DNA from: Nitrospirales bacterium
GTDB taxonomy: Bacteria; Nitrospirota; Thermodesulfovibrionia; Thermodesulfovibrionales; Dissulfurispiraceae
Assembly (NCBI GenBank): GCA_020846375.1
Contig: JADLDZ010000257.1
Span: 1 to 5,956, forward strand
Length of the DNA: 5,956 bases
Direction of reading: 5' to 3'
Position numbers and translations under genes: made by a program. Within the stretch, counting starts at the first letter, position 1. Each line of letters begins with the position of its first letter. Below the pieces are notes generated by a model. The model worked only from the letters and a program-made list of their open reading frames with translations. It was not told the DNA's origin and searched no databases. This document shows, piece after piece, positions 1-5,874 of this stretch.

Positions 1-20
1 CCTTATTTACATTATAGGGG

Positions 21-47
21 AAAACCGGGGAAAGTACACTTTTCCGG
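21..47 (-). terminator. Possible intrinsic terminator of the cluster
   Basis: In minus-strand RNA the segment 45-39 pairs with 34-28 (seven pairs including one G-U, 4-nt loop). Two more G-C pairs (46-47 with 25-26) are possible across a one-base bulge. TTTT follows at 24-21. The T-run is short, and the site lies about 285 nt past the last stop codon, so it is a weak call. Confidence 0.35.
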
Positions 48-113
48 GCAGGGGGATGCAATCAGTCGCAGGAGGGCCATCTGAATAGGGATCCCGTAGT
101 GTGGGGCAGAGGG

Positions 114-198
114 CACCCTCTTTCTTTCCCCTCCCTCGAGACAGGTGTTCACTTCTATGTGTCCCCTCCCTCGAGGGGAGGGGAGGAAGGGGAGGGTG
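114..198. repeat. G/C-rich inverted-repeat intergenic element (REP/MITE-like)
   Basis: The outer ends are CACCCTC (114-120) and GAGGGTG (192-198), a perfect 7-bp inverted pair. The arms between are imperfectly complementary pyrimidine- and purine-rich tracts. The 13-mer CCCCTCCCTCGAG occurs twice in direct orientation, at 128-140 and 163-175. The second copy forms a perfect 9-bp hairpin, 162-170 with 176-184 around a 5-nt loop. There is no coding capacity. The shape is that of small dispersed palindromic repeats found between genes in many GC-rich genomes; copy number cannot be judged from one window. Confidence 0.5.
175..196 (+). other. G-quadruplex-forming motif
   Basis: Four G-runs occur on the plus strand: GGGG (175-178), GGGG (180-183), GGGG (189-192) and GGG (194-196), with loops of 1, 5 and 1 nt. 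This satisfies the usual G3+N1-7 definition. For the minus-strand operon the plus strand is the template, and the nascent RNA would be C-rich here. A template-strand quadruplex could slow polymerase after the last gene; that effect is inference. Confidence 0.5.
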
Positions 199-226
199 TC
201 CTGTACAGCGTAAAACTGCCCCTCAT

Positions 227-247
227 CCCCTCTTAAAGTAAGAGGGG
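227..247. repeat. Perfect 9-bp hairpin downstream of the last gene
   Basis: CCCCTCTTA (227-235) pairs exactly with TAAGAGGGG (239-247) around a 3-nt loop. Neither direction is followed directly by a T-run, so it is not a classic intrinsic terminator. It could protect the 3' end of the operon mRNA or be another copy of the C/T-rich repeat. A competing hairpin, GGGGA (245-249) with TCCCC (256-260), overlaps it. Confidence 0.4.
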
Positions 248-330
248 GAATTCAATCCCCTCCCCGCTCGAAGGAGAGCGCATAAATTTTCTTCCTTTTC
301 CGTTTTCCTTTCTCCACCTCCACCGGTTAT

Positions 331-1584
331 TCATTGCAGGAGGTATCCGAATCTCCTGACGAACTCCTCCGACGTCAGGTTCACCACTTCGGCCATCCGC
401 TCCAGGCTCGCACCCTGGAGGTCGTCCCTCTCGAGGCGGATCATGTATTTTCTCCCCACCATATACGTTTCCGAAGTGGTATCCACCGTCCTCACCTTTA
501 CCTTTCCCGTCGTGAAATCGAACATCTCCACGAAAGGGATGGGGCGCAGCCTCCCCTCATCATAGACGATCATCGCCCCGGTGCCGCCCCGGAGGAGGTA
601 GCGGATCACGCCGAATCCAAGGTCCCTCGTATATTCCACGTCATAAGGGATGGGGTCGGCGGCCCGCAGTTCATAGCCGATATTCTTGTCCACGATAGTA
701 ACGGTAATCCCCATGGACTCCAGGGTCTGTTTCACGAAGTTCTTGAGAATCCTCCCGAGTTGGATCTCGGAAAGCCGCACTCTCCCGGTTTCATCCTTTT
801 CCAACTGTTCGAAGCGGCTGAGCTCGTCCGGGTCGAACTTCTCCGCAATCCCTTCCGCGAGGACAGCCACGCCGAAATCCTTCCCGTGGGCCAGACGCTT
901 GACAATGGAGCCGGTGAGGGTATCCGCCACCTTTTTGAAGGAAAGGTTCTCTCCGAACTCCTCGGAGATGAGGGTGAGGGTAGCGCCCGCCGCCTTGCCG
1001 ATGCCCAGGGCGAGATGGCCCGCATGCCTGCCCATGGTGGTGATAAAATACCACCGGCCCGCGGCCTTCGCATCCTTGATCATGTTGGAAACGATTTTCA
1101 CCCCCCAGTGGCGGGCCGTCTGGTAGCCGAAGGTCGAAGCGCTCCCGGGCAAGGGGATATCGTTGTCGATCGTCTTGGGGACATGGGCCACATTGATGGA
1201 CCCCCTCGCCTCCCTCTCGATCCAGTCCGCCATGAAGAGCGTGCCCTCGCCCCCGATGGTAATGAGGTGCTTGATGCCGATTTCCATGAGGGAATCCATG
1301 AGGACCCTGAATTTCTGCTTTACCTTGTCGGGGTATTCACGGGAGGTCCTCAGGAGGGAGCCTCCCTGCGCATGGATAGTGGAAACCTTCTCGATGGTAA
1401 GGGGCACGGCGCTCTCCGTATTCCCTTCGAAGAGGGGCTTGAAGCCGCCCATGATCCCGACCACCCTCTTCCCTTCGTTGATCGCCTCGATGGTGGCGGC
1501 GCTGATGACGCCGTTGATCCCCGGCGCCGGCCCGCCCCCTACGATGATCCCGACAAGGTCGCTGTCTTTTCCGTCTGCCGGCAT
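331..1584 (-). CDS. pfkA: Second 6-phosphofructokinase, PfkA superfamily, mixed donor signature
   Basis: A 417-residue paralogue (not a near-copy) of the preceding gene, predicted to make fructose-1,6-bisphosphate. Motifs: GGGPAPGIN (16-24), GGSLLRTSRE (74-83, fructose-phosphate/nucleotide region), GGEG (111-114), VPKTIDNDIP (135-144) with the intact TIDND catalytic motif, TFGYQTA (151-157), TMGRHAG (183-189), LAEG (242-245) and GYELRAADP (303-311). Gly114 with Lys137 matches the ATP-using plant/trypanosome-type enzymes rather than the Asp/Lys PPi type. Glu113 replaces the usual Asp that helps bind magnesium, so the donor is uncertain. The C-terminal ~85 residues go beyond the bacterial PfkA length. 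The ATG lies 2 nt after the TAG of the upstream gene. The best ribosome site, GGAGAGG, is inside that gene 11 nt away, suggesting coupled translation. It is the last gene of the cluster; the stop is TGA at 333-331. Confidence 0.9.
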   Translation of the reverse strand: MPADGKDSDLVGIIVGGGPAPGINGVISAATIEAINEGKRVVGIMGGFKPLFEGNTESAVPLTIEKVSTIHAQGGSLLRTSREYPDKVKQKFRVLMDSLMEIGIKHLITIGGEGTLFMADWIEREARGSINVAHVPKTIDNDIPLPGSASTFGYQTARHWGVKIVSNMIKDAKAAGRWYFITTMGRHAGHLALGIGKAAGATLTLISEEFGENLSFKKVADTLTGSIVKRLAHGKDFGVAVLAEGIAEKFDPDELSRFEQLEKDETGRVRLSEIQLGRILKNFVKQTLESMGITVTIVDKNIGYELRAADPIPYDVEYTRDLGFGVIRYLLRGGTGAMIVYDEGRLRPIPFVEMFDFTTGKVKVRTVDTTSETYMVGRKYMIRLERDDLQGASLERMAEVVNLTSEEFVRRFGYLLQ

Positions 1585-1586
1585 CT

Positions 1587-2801
1587 CTACAGGTGCCTCT
1601 CCACGGGAACGTGCACTTCCACCAGGCTATACTCGAATCGCTGCGGCTTCCTGCCGAAACAGGTGCCGAGGCTCTCGAAAAGGGCGATCTCGTTGATATC
1701 CACCTCTTTTCTCTTGATCGCCTCCGAAGTCGTGATATAGCAGAGCTTGTTCCCGTCCACATTGACCACGGTATTACCGCTCTTTCCCTCCAGCAGAAGG
1801 ATCACGGCGGCAGCGCCCGCCCGGTACCCGAAGTTGACGTCGTAGGCGGAGGTGGTTCCCGAACGCACCAGGTGGCTTGGCATGACCTCCCGCACTTCGG
1901 GGATCTCGTACACCCCGGGGGCGAACATGCCGACCCGTTTCATGAATTCCTTCACTTCCGGGTCGGCCTTCAGCCTCTTTTCGATCTGCTGCCGCACATA
2001 CTTCCCGGCGCCGGCGAGCTTCTTGTGCCCGAAGGCGTCCATCCCGGCGGACTCGTCGAAGAGCATCTCGCCGTTGGCGGTCTTGATCCCCTCGGCAACA
2101 ACGATGACATAGGTGCCCGCCTTTACGTCACTCCGCTCAATCCTGCCGAAATAGGTAGCCTTGATATGGTCGTAGACGATATCGAAATCGACGGGGATTT
2201 CGGGGATCAGGATGCAGTCCGCCTCGGCGCCGATGCCGCCGCGCAGGGCCGTATGTCCGACATACCGGCCGAAAACCTCGACCACCATGATGCGGTTGTG
2301 GCTCAAGCCCGTCGTCTTGAGATCCCGGGTCATCACCGCTATCCTGTTGATCGCCGAATCGCCCCCCACGCTGTAGGGCTGCAGGTCGAGATCCATGGTC
2401 TTGGGTGCGTGGACACACGGAATGCCGCGTGAGGCGAGATCGACCACAACGCTCCCGGTATCGTCCCCGCCGCTGATGATCAGGGCGTCGATGCCGAACT
2501 TCTTCAACCCCTGTCTGATGCGGTCGTAAGTGGCGGGGTCCGCGATCTTGCTGATTTTCACCCGCGAATGGCCCGCCTCGGACCCGGCAAGGGACGCCTC
2601 GATACGGCTCACCCTCTCCGCGTTCAGCACCACCACCTGCTCCATGTCTACGAGGTTATACAGCCCCGCATAGCCGTTGGGAATCACCACCGATTCGATC
2701 CCGTACGAGTACGCCTCCCGCGCCACTCCCTTGATCACCGCATTCAGTCCCCCCGCATCGCCGCCGCTGGTGATAACGCCGATCCTCTTGATGTCCGCCA
2801 T
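1587..2801 (-). CDS. pfkA: 6-phosphofructokinase, PfkA superfamily, PPi-type signature
   Basis: A 404-residue cytosolic enzyme predicted to phosphorylate fructose-6-phosphate to fructose-1,6-bisphosphate. Motifs in order: ITSGGDAGGLN (10-20, phosphate loop, Pro of the usual APG replaced by Gly), GGDD (111-114), PKTMDLD (133-139, with catalytic Asp137 and Asp139), SHNR with Arg170, EVFGR (175-179, usually EVMGR), VAEG with Glu237, Arg304, and SHLVRSG (309-315, His310 and Arg313). Asp114 and Lys134 fall where E. coli PfkA has Gly104 and Gly124. Asp and Lys there are the established signature of pyrophosphate-dependent enzymes, which are often reversible. The Leu138 replacing Asn in TIDND, and the degenerate region at 68-80 where GGT-LGS-R is usual, are unusual. 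It is longer than E. coli PfkA (320 residues). The start has AAGGAGG nine nt upstream, with T6 lying between that site and the ATG. It lies 144 nt after pgk and 2 nt before a second phosphofructokinase gene. PPi use is inference. Confidence 0.9.
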   Translation of the reverse strand: MADIKRIGVITSGGDAGGLNAVIKGVAREAYSYGIESVVIPNGYAGLYNLVDMEQVVVLNAERVSRIEASLAGSEAGHSRVKISKIADPATYDRIRQGLKKFGIDALIISGGDDTGSVVVDLASRGIPCVHAPKTMDLDLQPYSVGGDSAINRIAVMTRDLKTTGLSHNRIMVVEVFGRYVGHTALRGGIGAEADCILIPEIPVDFDIVYDHIKATYFGRIERSDVKAGTYVIVVAEGIKTANGEMLFDESAGMDAFGHKKLAGAGKYVRQQIEKRLKADPEVKEFMKRVGMFAPGVYEIPEVREVMPSHLVRSGTTSAYDVNFGYRAGAAAVILLLEGKSGNTVVNVDGNKLCYITTSEAIKRKEVDINEIALFESLGTCFGRKPQRFEYSLVEVHVPVERHL

Positions 2802-2810
2802 AAAAAAGAG

Positions 2811-2817
2811 CCTCCTT
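2811..2817 (-). promoter_or_regulatory. Shine-Dalgarno site of first phosphofructokinase
   Basis: AAGGAGG on the minus strand is 9 nt before the ATG at 2801. The spacer is CTC followed by six T, an unstructured U-rich stretch that should leave the start codon accessible. Confidence 0.7.
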
Positions 2818-2838
2818 CGTGAGAGTAAGATAGTCCAG

Positions 2839-2857
2839 GGTGTGTTTGCACACTATA
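2839..2857 (-). promoter_or_regulatory. Palindrome beside a -10-like box in the pgk-pfk gap
   Basis: GTGTG (2840-2844) and CACAC (2849-2853) form a 5-bp inverted repeat around TTTG. On the minus strand TATAGT (2857-2852) overlaps it and matches a -10 box at 5 of 6 positions, but no convincing -35 hexamer is found at 16-18 nt. It could be a weak promoter with an operator, or a chance palindrome. The rest of the 144-nt gap (2802-2945) shows only weak hairpins without T-runs, so co-transcription of pgk with the following genes stays plausible. Confidence 0.2.
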
Positions 2858-2945
2858 TCGCAACAAGAATTTCATCTATTCCCTTCCCGGGCGGAAGAAA
2901 GGGGGCGCACAGCAATCCGGCAAAACCGGCGTTATTCCCTGGCGG

Positions 2946-4322
2946 TTATCTCCGGGTATTTCCATCCTTCGCCCCCGCACCGGCAGCCGTTGCACTCTCC
3001 GGAGCACCCCTCTCCTCTTTCTGCAGCAGCGCCCGGACCGGCTCGAGTCCGTAGGGGCTTCCCTGCTCGATGGCGGTCAGCACCGTCCCCCCGCCGGTAA
3101 AGAAGTAGTATTGTGTATTATCAAGCACCGAAAGGTAAAGGCCGGGGCAGAGGTTCTTGAACTCCTGCAGGGTATCGCCTCCCCCATACATCTTCAGGGC
3201 GGTCCTGTTGTGATCGATGGTGCTGTCCAGGGCCGCCGAGCCGGCGGTAAAGTGGGGGGTGAAGCCCATCACCGCATTGACGAAAATGGTTTTTGCGCCC
3301 GAGATGCAGTCCGAGACCTCCCTGTCCTCAAAGGAGGCGGGGTCGATGTCGAGGATATACCGGTAGCTCTCTCCCTCCCTGAAATCCCGCAGGGAGCGGG
3401 TGCGGTAGTTCCCCTCGATCCTGCCTTCGAGGGTATCGGATTCGACAATGTACGGGAGTTCCACGATCTTCCGGTTCGCCCTGTCCTTCTCCACCAGATC
3501 CTTTGCCGCGGCGATATCGGACTCGGAGACCCCCGCGATCCTCACCCCGTACTTCGCGCAGAGGAACGCATTGTAGATCACCCCGCCCAGGATGAGGAAA
3601 TCCACTTTGTCGTACAGCGCATAAAGGGGTTTTATCTTCGTGTCGTACTTCGCCCCGGCCACCACCGCCACAAAGGGCCTCTCCGGGTTGATGACGGCAT
3701 TGAGATTGGCGATCTCCTGCTGCATCAGGAAGCCGGCATAGGCGGGAAGATACCTGCTGATATCGTACGTCGAGGCATGGGGCTGCCACGAGCCGAAAGC
3801 GTCGTTGATAAACACCTCGGCAAGGCCTGCAAGCTGCAGGGCGAAGGTGTCCCGCGCCTCCCCCCCGGACTCCTCCCCCAGGAACCAGCGGGTGTTGGGG
3901 AGGTAGATCCCTCCGATCTTCCTCTCCCGCAGGCTGCGGATCGCCAGGTTGATGGAGGTGTCGATCCCGACAATCCCCTTTTGGGGGTCAATGGGCAGCT
4001 TGGGAATATGGAAAGTGGTATGCAGCTTGTGCTCGAGGTATCCGACGATGGGCTCGACGGCTTCCCCCGGCCGGCATTCGATCCGCCCCGTCTTCTTGTC
4101 CCGGGGGCGGCCGATATGGGTCATCAGGATGGGGCGGCCCCCCCGCTCCACAATATTATAGAGGGTGCCGAAGGTCCGGTCGATCCGGTAAGGATCCCTG
4201 ATCTCTCCATCTTTTACGACATTATGGTCGAATCTGACAAGAACGACTTTTCCGTCAAGGTCCGCATCCTGGATCACCTGAAGCTTCGGGTCCACGCCCT
4301 GATCCATCCCCCGCTTGTCCAT
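2946..4322 (-). CDS. pgk: Phosphoglycerate kinase, divergent
   Basis: A 458-residue protein predicted to interconvert 1,3-bisphosphoglycerate + ADP and 3-phosphoglycerate + ATP in the cytosol. N-domain motifs: VRFDHN (29-34, usually RVDFN), YRID with Arg46 (yeast Arg38), THIGRP (68-73, usually SHLGRP), NTRWF with Arg145, and INDAFG (172-177). C-domain motifs: GAK (223-225), Lys229, GGGDT (380-384), TGGG (409-412) and Glu419. Oddities: the motif normally read as AHRAH is SWQPH here (178-182), so the conserved His-Arg is lost with a one-residue gap; NGPMG has become NAVMG (349-353); there is extra sequence near 75-120; and an Ala/Gly-rich tail (about 435-458) follows the last helix. Typical PGKs have about 390-420 residues. 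The start at 4322 is supported by GGAGGTG six nt upstream; Met6 has no comparable site. The gene is preceded by its own candidate promoter and attenuator. Family membership is secure; full activity is inferred. Confidence 0.92.
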   Translation of the reverse strand: MDKRGMDQGVDPKLQVIQDADLDGKVVLVRFDHNVVKDGEIRDPYRIDRTFGTLYNIVERGGRPILMTHIGRPRDKKTGRIECRPGEAVEPIVGYLEHKLHTTFHIPKLPIDPQKGIVGIDTSINLAIRSLRERKIGGIYLPNTRWFLGEESGGEARDTFALQLAGLAEVFINDAFGSWQPHASTYDISRYLPAYAGFLMQQEIANLNAVINPERPFVAVVAGAKYDTKIKPLYALYDKVDFLILGGVIYNAFLCAKYGVRIAGVSESDIAAAKDLVEKDRANRKIVELPYIVESDTLEGRIEGNYRTRSLRDFREGESYRYILDIDPASFEDREVSDCISGAKTIFVNAVMGFTPHFTAGSAALDSTIDHNRTALKMYGGGDTLQEFKNLCPGLYLSVLDNTQYYFFTGGGTVLTAIEQGSPYGLEPVRALLQKEERGAPESATAAGAGAKDGNTRR

Positions 4323-4326
4323 TCCA

Positions 4327-4333
4327 CACCTCC
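4327..4333 (-). promoter_or_regulatory. Shine-Dalgarno site of pgk
   Basis: GGAGGTG on the minus strand is placed 6 nt (counted from GGAGG) before the ATG at 4322. It supports that start over the in-frame Met6. It begins only 3 nt after the T6 tract of the leader hairpin, so read-through and ribosome loading may be linked. Confidence 0.75.
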
Positions 4334-4336
4334 GGG

Positions 4337-4372
4337 AAAAAACGGCACGGACTGCGCCCCTGCCGCGCCCGT
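4337..4372 (-). terminator. Terminator-like hairpin in pgk leader, possible attenuator
   Basis: In the minus-strand RNA, CGGCA (4365-4361) can pair with TGCCG (4347-4343), followed at once by T6 (4342-4337). Inside the 13-nt loop a further short G-C helix is possible. This is a short intrinsic-terminator shape ending only 14 nt before the pgk ATG. An alternative, mutually exclusive fold pairs ACGG (4372-4369) with CCGT (4350-4347) and GCGC (4368-4365) with GCGC (4357-4354). The two folds share bases, as in an attenuator. The short stem and GC-rich context mean it could be fortuitous. Confidence 0.45.
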
Positions 4373-4381
4373 ACTTTTTTC

Positions 4382-4409
4382 ATGATACCCGGGGCCGGTA
4401 CTATGACAA
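4382..4409 (-). promoter_or_regulatory. Candidate sigma-70 promoter of pgk
   Basis: On the minus strand TTGTCA (4409-4404) and TATCAT (4387-4382) are separated by 16 nt. Each hexamer matches its consensus at 5 of 6 positions, the best promoter match in the window. The predicted start is near 4375, at the end of an A6 run, giving a leader of about 53 nt to the pgk ATG. It lies about 80 nt past the fba stop, so pgk and the phosphofructokinases could be transcribed independently of fba. Confidence 0.6.
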
Positions 4410-4489
4410 GAGACAGGACGGGAGAACACACTGCCCAACAGCCTGCTCCCTCTATCCTCCTCCAAGGCGTTTTCCGGCGACGAAACCTG

Positions 4490-5863
4490 CTATTCACCAA
4501 GGCCGAGGAGGCCGGAAAGGCTCGCGTCGATCTCTTTTCTCACGGCAACCGGTTTCACGGTGCGCTGTACTATCTCCACCGTGTTCCCCACTTTCAGCTG
4601 GTCGAAGAGCAATCCGAACTTGTCTTCCAATTCCTTCATTATAGGGTCTTTTATTTCGGAAGGCAAATCCCACCATTTCTTCTTGAGGGGGCCGAAACCC
4701 TTCTTCCGGGTGCTGTAGAGGAACTGCTCCTCGGTCTGGCCTTCCTTCTTCTCCTTCGCGTATTCGGTCCTGAGAAAAGCGTATACTTCTTCCCTGAATG
4801 CCGGGGGGAGATGCCTGCTGTCGTACACGATATTCTGGAAGCCGGTGGCGAGGTGCACCTCCGAGGTGCCGGTCTCGGGGAACATGTGGAAGGCGTCGTC
4901 CGGCAGGGTCGATGCGCCGTGCTGCACGCAGCCGGAGAGGCCGTACTCCCTGCGCGCCATGTCGGACAGCACGCGCAGGGTATCGAAATCGATCTTTACC
5001 TTCGCCAGAGTCCCGTCGGGCATCACCACCCCCCCGTGGCTCGTCCCTGTCTGGACGCTGAGCTTGCTCAAACCCTTCGCCCCCTTGAAGGTCTCCCGGA
5101 AGCCGTTGAGGTACGCCTTCAGCTCGTCGGGGTTGCTGTTCTTGCTCCCTATCTCCCCGATCTCCCCCCCGATGGAAACATCCACGCCGGCGGGCTGCAG
5201 GCGCCGTACGTGCTCTGCAAGGTCCGCGGTCCTCTCGAAATTCGGCCTTTGCTGCTCCTTGATCGTGGGCTTGTCGAGGTCGACAAGGGTGGAGGAGTCG
5301 ATGTCGATATTATAGAACTCGGCTTCGATCGCCTCTGCGATGAGCCCTTTCACATAGTTTGTCTCGAGCTCGGGGCCGCTCAGGTAGTTCTTCCTCACCA
5401 ACTGGAAGTGGTCTCCCTGTATGAAAACAGGCCCTTCATATCCCACCCTGACCGCGGCAGCCACTGCCAGGGTGGCGTACTCGAGGGGCCTCTGCTTGGT
5501 ATACCCGATCTCCGACCGGGCGATCTCGAAGATAACGGCGCCCACCTTCATCTCCCGCGCCTTCCGGAAGACCGCCTTCATGGTGTCGTAGGTAAGCCCC
5601 CGAATATTCATGGCGGGGACCGTGAATCCCGGGTAGCTCCTCCCCATCTCTTCATACAGACCCTGGATAGAGGCGGGAACCGCGCCGCACGCCTTTGCAA
5701 TCTCCTTTATGAGAATCAGCATCTTTTTCTTCTTCTCTTCGTCGGCCTCGAAAACGGCAGCATGGACCAGGCTGTCCATCATCTCCCTCACCGCAGCCTT
5801 CTCTTTCACGGACACAGAGCCATCCCGCACTTCGACGCACCTCTTCAACTCCTGGATCGACAT
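4490..5863 (-). CDS. fba: Class II fructose-1,6-bisphosphate aldolase, long divergent form
   Basis: A 457-residue cytosolic enzyme predicted to cleave fructose-1,6-bisphosphate reversibly into dihydroxyacetone phosphate and glyceraldehyde-3-phosphate using a divalent metal. The class II pattern is visible: Asp151-His152 in QGDHFQ (catalytic Asp and metal His), GGEIGEIG at 232-239 (ELG-like Glu), TGTSHGG at 272-278 (second His), VQHGAS at 313-318 (third His), and SEVHLAT at 334-340 in the phosphate-binding position. Usual class II enzymes have about 285-360 residues. This one adds roughly 75 residues at the N-terminus, including a Lys-rich helix near 42-54, and roughly 110 at the C-terminus (about 348-457). 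In the last motif His337 sits where Asn is normal. The start at 5863 is set by AGGAGG five nt upstream; an out-of-frame ATG at 5867 is too close to that site. It is the first gene of the cluster. A related ketose-bisphosphate aldolase (for example tagatose type) cannot be excluded, but the phosphofructokinase neighbours favour fructose bisphosphate. Confidence 0.88.
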   Translation of the reverse strand: MSIQELKRCVEVRDGSVSVKEKAAVREMMDSLVHAAVFEADEEKKKKMLILIKEIAKACGAVPASIQGLYEEMGRSYPGFTVPAMNIRGLTYDTMKAVFRKAREMKVGAVIFEIARSEIGYTKQRPLEYATLAVAAAVRVGYEGPVFIQGDHFQLVRKNYLSGPELETNYVKGLIAEAIEAEFYNIDIDSSTLVDLDKPTIKEQQRPNFERTADLAEHVRRLQPAGVDVSIGGEIGEIGSKNSNPDELKAYLNGFRETFKGAKGLSKLSVQTGTSHGGVVMPDGTLAKVKIDFDTLRVLSDMARREYGLSGCVQHGASTLPDDAFHMFPETGTSEVHLATGFQNIVYDSRHLPPAFREEVYAFLRTEYAKEKKEGQTEEQFLYSTRKKGFGPLKKKWWDLPSEIKDPIMKELEDKFGLLFDQLKVGNTVEIVQRTVKPVAVRKEIDASLSGLLGLGE

Positions 5864-5868
5864 ACATG

Positions 5869-5874
5869 CCTCCT
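5869..5874 (-). promoter_or_regulatory. Shine-Dalgarno site of fba
   Basis: AGGAGG on the minus strand lies 5 nt before the ATG at 5863. It decides between two nearby ATGs: the out-of-frame one at 5867-5865 begins only 1 nt after the site, too close to be used efficiently. Confidence 0.75.

Larger units (their letters stand above)
1..330. other. 330-nt region without a gene, 3' of the cluster
   Basis: No open frame with a ribosome site is seen on either strand. The region holds the inverted-repeat element, the hairpins and the possible terminator listed separately. A long pyrimidine-rich, G-poor stretch in the minus-strand RNA (about 200-171) could also act as a Rho-loading site. A hairpin with arms 265-269 and 276-280 faces the plus direction, followed by a few T residues; it is too short to call. 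Confidence 0.6.

Noticed and set aside
11..16. Perfect TATAAT on the minus strand at the left edge
   Set aside because: No -35-like hexamer lies 16-18 nt upstream, and it sits directly after the possible terminator. A downstream gene might use it, but the window ends there.
113..265. CRISPR-like array from repeated CCCCTCCC units
   Set aside because: The spacings are irregular, the copies are short and low in complexity, and there are no uniform spacers or nearby cas genes.
334..1740. Long plus-strand open frame (468 codons) opposite the second phosphofructokinase
   Set aside because: It is antisense to a gene with clear family motifs. Its protein has no recognisable domain and it lacks a ribosome site. 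Long antisense frames are common opposite GC-rich genes.
2911..2935. CCGG-CCGG hairpin after pgk as a terminator
   Set aside because: It has only a 4-bp stem and no T-run follows in the minus direction.
4255..4383. Possible leader peptide starting MKKVRARQG just before pgk
   Set aside because: Its ATG overlaps the -10 box, upstream of the predicted transcript start. It has no Shine-Dalgarno site, and the frame runs far into pgk out of frame.
3111..4385. Long plus-strand open frame (424 codons) opposite pgk
   Set aside because: It is a shadow frame of pgk produced by the G/C third-position bias, with no motif or start signal of its own.
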